In this document: positions 23,508 through 33,203 of the stretch, one piece after another | Layout of the letters: each line of letters starts with the position of its first letter | Position numbering within the stretch: the stretch's first letter is position 1 | Assembly (NCBI GenBank): GCA_933207985.1 | Contig: OW240916.1 | Span: forward strand, 297,562,146-297,626,145 | Direction: 5' to 3' | Source: Pelobates cultripes | Taxonomy: Eukaryota; Chordata; Amphibia; Anura; Pelobatidae | DNA: 64,000 nucleotides | Notes under the pieces: generated by a model | Database searches by the model: none | What the model was told of the DNA's origin: nothing | Seen by the model: only the letters and a program-made list of their open reading frames with translations | Program-made: the position numbers and the translations under genes

Positions 23508-24790
23508 TACATTTTTATTATTTATAAAGCGCCAACAAATTCTGCAGCGCTGTACAATGTGTGGACGAACAGACACGTATTTTTAATCAGACAAGTTAGA
23601 CACACAGGAACAGAGGGATTGAGGGCCCTGCTCAATGAGCTTGTATAGTGACACAAAAGGTAAGGGTAAGGTAGAAAAGTAGGTTGCTAGGATAGTATTC
23701 ACTAAGGGCTTGGGGTTTGTTTTGATGACAGTTGTAGGAGAGGAATCAGGGTGCGGGGAGGGAAAGCTGACAGTTTAATTAATATGCTTTCCTGAAGAAG
23801 TAAGTTTTCAAAGATTTTTTCAAGGAGTAGAGATTGGGTGACAGTCTAACAGAGAGGGTAAGGGCGTTCTATAGGAATGTTGCAGCACTAGAGAAGTATT
23901 TAAGGTGATCATTAGAGGCAGGAGTACGAACAGAGGTTAGGCATAGGTTTTCGGAAGAGCGAAGGGGCCTAGACGAGACATATTTGTGTATTAGTGAGGA
24001 TAGTTAGGTTGGAGCAACATTGTGTAGAGATTTATAAGCAAGTACCAGGATCTTAAATGAGCCCTACATCTTACAGGAAGTCAATGTAGGAATTGACAAA
24101 GGGGGAGGTGCGGGCAGACAGGAAGATGAGCCTTTCCACCTCATTCATTATTGACTGTAACTGGGCACGTTGAGAACACATAAGACCACTGAGAAGCGGG
24201 TTATAGTAGTCAAGGCGAGAGAGGACAATGGCATGGACAAGCACCTTAGCTGTATCAGGCATTAAATAGGGGTGGTGTTTTGAGATGGAAGCGGCAGGAT
24301 TTTGGCATTGATTGGGCATGAGGAATGAAGGAGAGGTCAGAGTCTAAGAGAACACCTCGGCAGTGAGCCTACAAGGTAGAGCGGATGGTAGTGCCATTGA
24401 CTTGGAGGGAAACAGACAAGGGAGTAGCAACACTTGAAGGAGGGAAGACCAGAAGTTCTGTTTTTAACAGGTTAAGTTTAAGGAAATGCGGCCATCCAGT
24501 TGGAAATAGCATAGAGGAAGTCAGAAACATGAGGCGAGGGGGGGTGGTGAGAAATCCGGGAAGGACAGGTCAATTTGAGTGTCATAAGCATAGAAATGAT
24601 ACTGGACGCCAAAGGAGCTGATGAGTTTACCAAGGGAGGCAGTATAGGTTGAGAACAATAGGGGACCAAGGACAGACCCTTGGGGAACACCAACAGAGAG
24701 TGATTGGGGAGAAGAGGCAGAGCCAGAGAAAGAAACACTTAAAGAGCACTGGGAGAGGTAAGAAGAGCATCAAGAGGAGGGAAAGGTCAA
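23508..24790 (-). mobile_element. L2-type LINE, 3' part
   Basis: Read on the minus strand it shows [25 protein letters not shown] (a mutated YADD motif), HFLKLNLLKTELLVFPPSS and RLDYYNPLLSGL in shifted frames. It ends in the family tail GGCGCTTTATAAATAA (around 23525). It is the same family as 9061-10490, with many stops. Confidence 0.8.
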
Positions 24791-24849
24791 GGGGAATTAG
24801 GATTGAGTAGTGGCCACATGATTTGGCAGTGATAAGATCATTGGATAGG

Positions 24850-25452
24850 CAAGAAAGGGGGAAGGGTGGCCCTGTATGTGAAGGATAGCATAAAATCTAG
24901 CCTAATAGAAGTTAGTGAGGCGAACATAGAGTTTGTTTGGGTTACGTTAGAATTTATTAATCACACAGTAGCTTGTGTAGGTGGGATTTATAGGCCCCCC
25001 AAGGACAAATAGAAGAGTTAGATAATCTACTAGTTGAGGAAATAGCTACATGACAATTAAGGGGGAAGTTATCATCATGGGTGACTTTAATCTTCCTGAT
25101 GTGAATTAGAAAACAAAATTAGCTGCTTGTGCCAGGAGCACACATATTCTAAACTCCCTATTGGGATTGTCTCTAAAACAAGTCGTTGAGTAGCCAACTT
25201 GTAAAGAGGCCATACTAGATTTAGTGTTAACAAATGGAGATTTGGTATCAGATATTACTGTAGGTGAAAGTTTAGGATCCAGTGATCATCAGTCAGTGTG
25301 GTTTAATATAAGAACAGTGACTGAGTCACACCACACAAAAACAAAAGTTTTAGACTTTAAAAAAAACAGACTTTTCTAAAATTAGAATATGTGTAAAGGA
25401 GTCATTATCAGATTGGAGCAATTTAAATGGAGTCCAAGAGAAATGGGATTAT
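24850..25452 (+). mobile_element. CR1/Rex1-type LINE, 5' segment (endonuclease)
   Basis: Decayed apurinic-type endonuclease: GGVALYVKDS, GGIYRPPK, HGDFNLPDV, ILDLVLTNGDLVSD and GSSDHQSVWFNI are readable in order with stops between. The LINE is cut at the TTAA site 25453 and resumes at 33204 in the same coding context (DWSNLNGVQEKWDY / KVALLKATENCIRL). Confidence 0.8.
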
Positions 25453-26848
25453 TTAACCCCATCAGGACAGAGTCAATAGTACACGTTCTGATCAAAACAA
25501 AACGTAAACAAAAACTGGAATTTGCGCTATATGTCTGTTCACCCGTAATTCACCGCTGTCACATTAAGTGCACCCACACTTATTATATATCATTTTGTTC
25601 AGGAGAAACAGGGCTTTAATTTATCATTAACTATTCATATATGGAACATAATTTGTTATGAATAAAATTTAAAAAAAAATTGAGAAAATAAGATTTTTTT
25701 TTAAATTTGTATTTACGTCTGACATTTTAGCTGTTAATGTCATAATACTGTTAGGTATTACTGCAAAAGAATGCCCATATTTGTAATCAGCGATGTCTCA
25801 CGAGTACAACAGTACCCCCCATTAACAGGGTTTATGGTGTTTTGGAAAGTTACAGGGTCAAATATAGAACGTTCCATTTTCAAATTGAAATTTGCCAGAT
25901 TAGTAATGTTACCTTTGAGATGGTGTGGTAGCCCAGGAATGAGAATTACCCCCATAATGGCATACCATTTGAAAAGTAGACAACCCAAGGTATTGAAAGT
26001 GGGGTATGTTTAGTCTTTTTTAGTAGCCACTTAGTCACAAACACTGGCCAAAGTTAGCGTTCATATTTGTTTTTGTGTGAAAAAAGCAAAAAACTAATAT
26101 TTGGCCAGTGTTTGTGACTAAGTGGCTACTAAAAATGACTGGACATACCCCATTTGCAATACCTTGGGTTGTCTACTTTTGCAAATGGTATGCCATCATG
26201 GGGGTAATTCTTATTCCTGGGCTACCATACGCTCTCAAAGGCAACATAACCAATCTGGCAAATTTCAATGTAAAAAAAATGAAATGCAAGCCTTATATGT
26301 GACTCTCTAACTTTCCAAAACACAATAAAACCTGTACATGGGGGGTATTGTTATTCTCGGAAGACTTCACTAAACACAAATATTAGTGTTTTAAAACAGT
26401 AAAACATATTACAACAATAATATAGTCCATAAAAGTGCATTTTGTTTGTAAAAAATTCAAAAAACTACACTTTTACTTAAAATATCATCGTTGTAATACA
26501 ATTTGCCAGTTTGAAACACTAATATTTGAGTTTAGCGAAGTCTCCCGAGTAAAACAGTACCCCCCTATGTACAGGTTTTATGGTGTCTTAGAGAGTTACA
26601 GGGTCAAATATAGTGCTTGCGAATTAAATTCTCTGCACTTTCTCCCTGTGTTGTCAGGCATGTCAATCAAATTTTAATTAATCAAATCACATAATTATGT
26701 TAAAAGATTACTTAAAAATACACGTAGAATTTTAATATATATGCATTTATAGGTATTTAAATTCTACGTGTATACTAATGTAATTATATGTATTTCTCTC
26801 TATATATATTTGCGGTTATTTGTATTTTATATGTAGATAGATATATAT

Positions 26849-28233
26849 ATACAATACAAACACAATGGATGGAGCAATTGTTCTTCTTTCCTCTTCTCCA
26901 ATATATTACTGCAGAGATAGAGAAATATACAAAATAGTGTAGACAGTTCACAATATATATTAAAGTGCAATAAGTGCAAGGAAACACTCACAAAATCAGA
27001 GCCAAGGGACCTGGCTCTGGTATAGATGACGTCTGGATCTATTATAGGGTGATCCTGACCCTTCTGTAGCTGGTAAGGTCTCCAATAAGTAGAAGAGGAT
27101 CCAGAGGATGGAATGAAAAGTTACTTTATTACTAAAATATATGTAAAATAATAAATAAAATATGGAAGAATAAAATATAAGTACAAAGTAGTAAGCCAAT
27201 ACGCGTTTCGCCAATTGTGGCTTCCTCAGTCAGCTTCTAACAATACTTGTCCAGATAATGTCCTTATATAAGTCCTCAATACCTTGTATTTTGCGGGAAA
27301 ATCCGTTGTGGAGCGCATTCATGCGTTCCATATCTCCGTTTGTATTCATTTCCTGCTTCCGGCGGCGGCCATTATGTGACGTCACTTCCGCATTTTGACA
27401 TCACTTCCGGGGTTTCTCTCCGAGTGGAACACATGGTGCGTTCCACTCGTTCTGCTATCTCCGGCTTTCACAACAGGACACTCCAATGGAACGCATATAT
27501 GTGTTCCAACGCTCCCACTGGTCCCCCTCCACATCGTAGAGCTACATACACTTTCAATTCACATAATAGGGCGCAAATATGTGTCCCAAATTCTTCTTGG
27601 ACTATCTCCACACACCATATCTCATGTATATAGGGACAAGGACATATTTAGATATGTATTAAAATCAGCATCAATATTAATCAGCATCAATTTGTCACCT
27701 TGACATATTAATTCAACTGAAATATAAACAATCATAATAAATACCAATTATATCACCTTGACATATTCCAGCTTGAATACAACCATATATTCAAAGTCCC
27801 GATTCTTAAAGTGACCATGCTCTTTTTATAAAAACAGTGAATTTTAAAAATATAGTGAATTTTAAAAAGACAGTGAATTTTTTCATAAAGTGACCATGCC
27901 AAGTGGTAAATATACAGGTGGTAAATACCTACAGTAATTTAATATCTTTCTAGTTTTCTTGAATTTTTTTTGAATTTTTCATAAAGTGACCATGCAAATA
28001 TTATCAAAGTGCATATACAGGTGGTGGAATACCTACACTAATTTGATATCTATCTGCTGTTTAAAGACAAAAAAAGATAATCTATTATATTTAAAAAAGA
28101 GTTTTATCCTTATTCTTTCCTAAAACTATCAGTTAATTTATAAAAAGTGGCATAACTCAAAATCTTGGTTGAGTCCATTTGGGATTAGTGTTTTTAAGTT
28201 GTAAATACACTTCATCTCCTTTTCCCCAATTTT
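26849..28233 (-). repeat. Left arm of a 1.39-kb inverted repeat: 3' end and 3' UTR of PLE copy A
   Basis: It is the reverse complement of 31205-32590 with only scattered differences. Reading on the minus strand, it starts inside the last about 30 codons of the PLE endonuclease gene and continues through AT-rich UTR, GC-rich blocks with GTGACGTCAC (27377), the ribozyme and AATAAAG-like signals. Short open frames here (for example 27395-27703) are not genes. Confidence 0.9.
27193..27236 (-). ncRNA. Hammerhead-like ribozyme in PLE copy A
   Basis: Read on the minus strand: stem I AAGCTGA pairs with TTGGCTT, core CTGAGGA, one extra A, stem II GCC/GGC with ACAATT loop, GAAA box, stem III ACG/CGT with no loop, cleavage after UA. 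PLEs are known to carry hammerheads. The self-complementary ACGCGT stem III predicts activity as a dimer. Identical to the fold at 32202. Confidence 0.7.
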
Positions 28234-28686
28234 TCTATTAAAATCGCCCCCCCTCCAATCTCTACGTACTACTTTTATTGCGCAAAAGGACATCTTTTTT
28301 GGGTCTTTATTGTGATACAAATTAAAATGATTGGAGACACTATGTGTGTCCAATCCTTTTTTTATATTTCTGATATGTTCTTCAATCCTTATATGTACAT
28401 TTCTAATTGTTCTTCCTACATATATGAGGTCACAAGGACATTTTAAAATATAGATAACATTTTTGGAAAAACAAGTTAACTGGTTTCTTATCATAAATGT
28501 TTTATCTTTTTGGTACTGAAAGGAGGTGATGTGTCTTTTCTCTTGATTAGTTTCCCTACAGGCTAGGCAAGAACCGCATCCATAAAAACCTTTATTTTTA
28601 TTTAAAAAATGTTCTTTGTGTTTAGTGGAAAAGCTGCTTTTCACAACTATTTGTTTTAAGTTTCTACACCCTCTATATACTATCAT
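28138..28686 (-). CDS. PLE GIY-YIG endonuclease domain
   Basis: The 182-residue frame contains a Cys-rich GCGSCLACRE segment (about residue 38) and then NVIYILKCPCDLIYVGRT and IRIEEH (about residues 75-105). This is the GIY-YIG endonuclease signature of Penelope-like elements, with the catalytic Tyr, Arg and Glu visible. It overlaps the end of the reverse transcriptase frame by 4 bases in another frame. In intact PLEs the two domains are one protein, so a single-base shift has split them. The domain makes the nick that primes reverse transcription. Confidence 0.88.
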   Translation of the reverse strand: MIVYRGCRNLKQIVVKSSFSTKHKEHFLNKNKGFYGCGSCLACRETNQEKRHITSFQYQKDKTFMIRNQLTCFSKNVIYILKCPCDLIYVGRTIRNVHIRIEEHIRNIKKGLDTHSVSNHFNLYHNKDPKKMSFCAIKVVRRDWRGGDFNRKIGEKEMKCIYNLKTLIPNGLNQDFELCHFL

Positions 28687-30056
28687 AAAATAGGATCATC
28701 TTGTAATATAGACCAATGTTTATGGATAATTCTTCTTATCTTTGTGTTGTTTCCACTGTGGTTGCATATAAAAGGAATTTTTAATTGACCAGTATTTTTC
28801 GAGTCTCTTTTCTTTTTTGTTGTATTCCCTTTATATCTGATAAGATCTTTTCTTTTTGTTAATTTAACCTCTTCCATACAAGTTGTTAACTTTATTGGAT
28901 TGTATCCTTTCTCCACAAATTGTTCTTTAATTTTTTCAGCTTGTGTAATGTAATCGTTATCCTGGGTGCAATTACGTTTTATTCTTAAAAATTGGCTCTT
29001 AGGGGCGTTGTCTAACCAGGGGGTGTGATGACAACTATTTTTATCGATATAACTATTCGCGTCTACTTCTTTAAAATGGTTCCTGGTATGTAACTTTGAT
29101 TCTACTAAAAAAAATTCTAAATCTAAAAAATTAATTTGGTTATTACTGTACGTAGACGTTAAAATAATTCCCCACTCATTTTGATTCAGCTCTTCTAAAA
29201 ACTTAATAAGTTGCGTTTCACTATCTTTCCATATAAAGAAAATATCATCAATGTAACGGCGATAGGACACTAAGTTCGCAGATTGTGCACTATGGGTGAC
29301 TATTGTTTCTTCCCAGTATGCCATAAACAAATTTGCATAACTTGGCGCGAACTTAGTGCCCATCGCCGTACCTGTGATTTGTAAGAAAAAAGAATCTTTA
29401 AACCAAAAATAATTGTTTGTTAAAATTAATAAAATAGCTTCTAATATAAAATCTATTTGTATCTCTTTAAAATCAGATTTCTTTAAAAAGTGTTTTATTG
29501 CCTTGATTCCCAAATGGTGAGGTATAATGCTATATAATGAACTGACATCGCAAGTTACTAATAAATAGTTTTCTTGCCATTCAATTTCATCAAGAGTTTG
29601 CAGCATATGAATAGTGTCTTTTAAATAAGATGGGTTCTTAACCACGATTGGTTGTAACAACCTATCTATATATTCTGAAACTCTTGAGGAGATAGAGTCT
29701 ATACCCGAGATAATTGGTCTACCTGGGGGGTTATCTTTATTTTTATGAACTTTGGGTAAGTAATAGAAAACTGGTGTTTTTGGGTGTGTAATTGATAGAT
29801 ATTTTGTTTCTTCCTCTGTTAAGATTCCCAGTGTATTACCCTTTGTAATGTAATTTTTAAATTTTTCTTGTATATTCTGGCTTGGGTTTATATTAATCTT
29901 TTTGTATGTGTTTATATCTAATAAAATTCTTTCCGCTTCTTTTACATAATCATTTGTATTTAATATTACTACTCCCCCCCCTTTATCTGCAGGTTTGATG
30001 ATGACATTTTCATCCTTTCTTAAATTGTCAACAGTTTTAAATTCTTGCATAGTCAT
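28683..30056 (-). CDS. PLE reverse transcriptase
   Basis: A 457-residue open frame without internal stops. Motifs in order: IIKPADKGGGVVILN (about 18-32), YYLPKVHKN and GRPIISGIDS (about 95-120), LLVTCDVSSLYSIIPH (about 165-180), GTAMGTKFAPSYANLFMAYWEE (about 230-250; catalytic region) and RYIDDIFFIW (about 266), the YxDD active site. NFLDLEF follows. This order is typical of Penelope reverse transcriptases, which are related to telomerase. The upstream part of the protein lies at 30057-30395 in shifted frames (FNLTGSPLKEEQ, LKFAPSSDFNEF), so the element has at least two further frameshifts. Confidence 0.93.
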   Translation of the reverse strand: MTMQEFKTVDNLRKDENVIIKPADKGGGVVILNTNDYVKEAERILLDINTYKKININPSQNIQEKFKNYITKGNTLGILTEEETKYLSITHPKTPVFYYLPKVHKNKDNPPGRPIISGIDSISSRVSEYIDRLLQPIVVKNPSYLKDTIHMLQTLDEIEWQENYLLVTCDVSSLYSIIPHHLGIKAIKHFLKKSDFKEIQIDFILEAILLILTNNYFWFKDSFFLQITGTAMGTKFAPSYANLFMAYWEETIVTHSAQSANLVSYRRYIDDIFFIWKDSETQLIKFLEELNQNEWGIILTSTYSNNQINFLDLEFFLVESKLHTRNHFKEVDANSYIDKNSCHHTPWLDNAPKSQFLRIKRNCTQDNDYITQAEKIKEQFVEKGYNPIKLTTCMEEVKLTKRKDLIRYKGNTTKKKRDSKNTGQLKIPFICNHSGNNTKIRRIIHKHWSILQDDPIL

Positions 30057-30395
30057 GTTCTTTTGAAATTTATTTAGTTTCTTGATTTTTTTGTGCTTCT
30101 CTTATTAACATCTTTTCGAATGTTTTCATTTCATCTGAAATTAAAAACTTTGGAAAGAATTGGGATTTGGATTTTAACTCTGTACATATTCAGATACTTT
30201 ATCACTATTATAATTGGATTGCTTATTGTAAAAAAAATTTTTTAAGGATAATTGTCTAATAAATTTTTGAATATCAATGTAGAAATTGAATTCATTAAAA
30301 TCTGAGGAAGGGGCAAATTTTAAACCCTTTTTTAAAAATATTGATCTGTTCCTCTTTTAGTGGGGACCCTGTTAGGTTAAAAATTCCTTCTGTAT
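30057..30395 (-). pseudogene. Broken N-terminal part of the PLE reverse transcriptase
   Basis: Read on the minus strand it encodes GIFNLTGSPLKEEQINIFKK, then after a one-base shift KFAPSSDFNEFNF, then after another shift a LKSKSQFFPK segment and a stop before the main frame. This is the conserved N-terminal region of Penelope proteins and joins the upstream frame to the catalytic frame. Confidence 0.75.
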
Positions 30396-31259
30396 TCAAT
30401 TTCTGCCCCTCTTTTCTCTGCCCCGTATCGCTTCTTCTTCTTCTTCTTCTATTTCTCCTTCCTCTGATAATCTTAATCGTTTCCCTGGTGTCTCCCCTAT
30501 CTGTTGGGGTCGCCTGCGGTGATGTTGGAATGGGTCCTGCCGGAAAAAAGAGTCTTGATCCTGATGTTGATTTTCTAAACTCTTAAACCTATTTGTTAAG
30601 GGTATCTCGTTAGGGTTGTTATGATATGAGTTTCTTTTTTCTATTCTAGGTGGTTGTCTATATTCCCTGTATTGATGGTCACTTCTTGGGTATTTCACTG
30701 CCTCACTATATGTTCTATTATAGCTTGAATTGGTTCTGTTGGGTCTCTCTTTTATAATTTTATGAGCTTCTATTGGTCTTTCAGGATTTTTATTTCCCAT
30801 AGGTTTGTATCGTTCATAAGAGTTATTAGTTTGTCTGGTTTCTCTATTGTCAGATTGATTAAAACGTGTCCTATGAATCTCATTTGTTTTGTTGTAATGT
30901 CTTACATTTCCGGATTTATAATCATTTACATCGCTTTGGTATTTCTTTTTTTTAATCTCAATAACCTCTTTTTCTACTTTTTCTACTCTTTTGGTAATTT
31001 CTATAATTGTTGTATTAAAAATTTCTGGACTAGTGGTGTTACTTAATTTATCCTTCCATTTTTGAATATCTGCATCAATGTTTTGTAGATGTTCTTCTCG
31101 TCTAGACACGATGTATCCCATCGCGCTAAATGAGAACCCATCCAACATTTTATTCCATCCATCTATAAAATATGGATCTTCTCTATCGAATGCTGGATCC
31201 TTGTAAAATTGGGGAAGAGGAGATGAAGTGTATTTACAACTTAAAAACACTAATCCCAA
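30396..31259 (-). CDS. PLE upstream ORF, coiled-coil and charged (5' truncated)
   Basis: A frame of 287 codons. The first about 20 residues come from the antisense of copy B across the junction at 31205; the real PLE part begins near FYKDPAFDRE. A heptad-like region rich in Glu, Lys and Ile lies at about residues 55-105 (IEITKRVEKVEKEVIEIKKK), suggesting a coiled coil. A long basic, Asn/Arg/Gln-rich region and an acidic Glu run (EEGEIEEEEEE) follow. No enzyme domain is seen. It could bind RNA or self-associate; this is inference. It ends just before the reverse transcriptase N-terminus. Confidence 0.65.
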   Translation of the reverse strand: MGLVFLSCKYTSSPLPQFYKDPAFDREDPYFIDGWNKMLDGFSFSAMGYIVSRREEHLQNIDADIQKWKDKLSNTTSPEIFNTTIIEITKRVEKVEKEVIEIKKKKYQSDVNDYKSGNVRHYNKTNEIHRTRFNQSDNRETRQTNNSYERYKPMGNKNPERPIEAHKIIKERPNRTNSSYNRTYSEAVKYPRSDHQYREYRQPPRIEKRNSYHNNPNEIPLTNRFKSLENQHQDQDSFFRQDPFQHHRRRPQQIGETPGKRLRLSEEGEIEEEEEEAIRGREKRGRN

Positions 31260-32590
31260 ATGGACTCAACCAAGATTTTGAGTTATGCCACTTTTTATAA
31301 ATTAACTGATAGTTTTAGGAAAGAATAAGGATAAAACTCTTTTTTAAATATAATAGATTATCTTTTTTTGTCTTTAAACAGCAGATAGATATCAAATTAG
31401 TGTAGGTATTCCACCACCTGTATATGCACTTTGATAATATTTGCATGGTCACTTTATGAAAAATTCAAAAAAAATTCAAGAAAACTAGAAAGATATTAAA
31501 TTACTGTAGGTATTTACCACCTGTATATTTACCACTTGGCATGGTCACTTTATGAAAAAATTCACTGTCTTTTTAAAATTCACTATATTTTTAAAATTCA
31601 CTGTTTTTATAAAAAGAGCATGGTCACTTTAAGAATCGGGAATTTGAATATATGGTTGTATTCAAGCTGGAATATGTCAAGGTGATATAATTGGTATTTA
31701 TTATGATTGTTTATATTTCAGTTGAATTAATATGTCAAGGTGACAAATTGATGCTGATTAATATTGATGCTGATTTTAATACATATCTAAATATGTCCTT
31801 GTCCCTATATACATGAGATATGGTGTGTGGAGATAGTCCAAGAAGAATTTGGGACACATATTTGCGCCCTATTATGTGAATTGAAAGTGTATGTAGCTCT
31901 ACGATGTGGAGGGGGACCAGTGGGAGCGTTGGAACGCATATATGCGTTCCATTGGAGTGTCCTGTTGTGAAAGCCGGAGATAACAGAATGAGTGGAACGC
32001 ACCATGCGTTCCACTCGGAGAGAAACCCCGGAAGTGAAATCAAAATGCGGAAGTGACGTCACATAATGGCCGCCGCCGGAAGCAGGAAATGAATACAAAC
32101 GGAGATATGGAACGCATGAATGAGCTCCACAACGGATTTTCCCGCAAAATACAAGGTATTGAGGACTTATATAAGGACATTATCTGGACAAGTATTGTTA
32201 GAAGCTGACTGAGGAAGCCACAATTGGCGAAACGCGTATTGGCTTACTACTTTGTACTTATATTATATTCTTCCATATTTTATTTATTATTTTACATATA
32301 TTTTAGTAATAAAGTAACTTTTCATTCCATCCTCTGGATCCTCTTCTACTTATTGGAGACCTTACCAGCTACAGAAGGGTCAGGATCACCCTATAATAGA
32401 TCCAGACGTCATCTATACCAGAGCCAGGTCCCTTGGCTCTGATTTTGTGAGTGTTTCCTTGCACTTATTGCACTTTAATATATATTGTGAACTGTCTACA
32501 CTATTTTGTATATTTCTCTATCTCTGCAGTAATATATTGGAGAAGAGGAAAGAACAACAATTGCTCCATCCATTGTGTTTGTATTGTATG
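31205..32590 (+). repeat. Right arm of the 1.39-kb inverted repeat: 3' end of PLE copy B
   Basis: On the + strand this carries the last about 30 codons of the PLE endonuclease gene (EMKCIYNLKTLIPNGLNQDF) up to the stop, then the same 3' UTR as copy A. Copy B is therefore extremely 5'-truncated and sits head-to-head with copy A. The join lies at AAAATTGGGG, which both copies share. Confidence 0.88.
32202..32245 (+). ncRNA. Hammerhead-like ribozyme in PLE copy B
   Basis: Stem I AAGCTGA (32202-32208) pairs with TTGGCTT (32239-32245). Core CTGAGGA is at 32209-32215, GAAA at 32229-32232, stem III ACGCGT at 32232-32237, and the predicted cut is after A32238. One A (32216) between the core and stem II is extra to the usual consensus. 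Confidence 0.7.
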
Positions 32591-32899
32591 TACTTTTGTG
32601 TTGGTATAGGGGATACCACACGGGTGTTTGAGCTATTATAGTCACTTATAGTGCCATTTGCATTTGTAGCAGATATATATATAGAATGTCATTCTAAGTG
32701 TATTTTGTTACCAATATATATATATTAATAACAAAATACAGTTAGAATGAAATTACATACAAATATATAATTTTAATAAAATTTTATGTATTTATTTTAT
32801 TATTTTATTTATTTATTATTGTAATTATACGTATATATAGATAATATATGTGTATATATCTATTATATATATATATATACACATTTATTTTTTTTTACT

Positions 32900-33190
32900 T
32901 TCCCACCAGCAGGGGGACTGTCTGATATTTCAGACAGCCCCCCTGCTGGCAGATCCATAGCCAGCTATAGGGGGCCATGTGATCGCTCTTTGAGAGCGAT
33001 CACATGGCCCCCGGGGGCCTCATTTGCCGGAGGAGGGCTGCCTGGGCGGTCAGGCAGCCCTCCAGAAGAGGATCGCGGCGGAGGTGAGTACCGCCGGTCC
33101 TCTGGGGGCTTAAGCCGTTACGGCGTTCTATGCCGCTGCAACGGCTTTAAAGCCCTTTAAAGCCGCGACGGCATAGAACGCCGTAACGTC
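32900..33190. repeat. Stacked GC-rich hairpins
   Basis: At least four inverted pairs stand in a row: CAGCAGGGGG/CCCCCTGCTG (32909-32947), GGGGGCCATGTGATCGCTCT and its complement (32969-33012), GAGGGCTGCCTG/CAGGCAGCCCTC (33033-33063) and ACGGCGTTCTATGCCG with CGGCATAGAACGCCGT (33120-33185). They form the right end of the TTAA element. Confidence 0.85.
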
Positions 33191-33203
33191 GTTAAGGGGT
33201 TAA

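Larger units (their letters stand above)
25453..33203. mobile_element. TTAA-flanked DNA element hosting the PLE
   Basis: The left end TTAACCCCATCAGGAC and right end (reverse) TTAACCCCTTAACGAC share TTAACCCC, and the TTAA duplication sits exactly where the LINE is broken. The left part (25453-26848) holds a large inverted repeat (25860-26030 against 26110-26330). The right part (32591-33203) has AT microsatellites and stacked GC hairpins at 32910-33185. No transposase was found. Kolobok or piggyBac type by duplication. Confidence 0.65.

Noticed and set aside
27340..27703. Paired frames found identically at 27340-27703 (+) and 31735-32098 (-)
   Set aside because: They are the same non-coding PLE 3' UTR, present twice as an inverted repeat. 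No domain is present.
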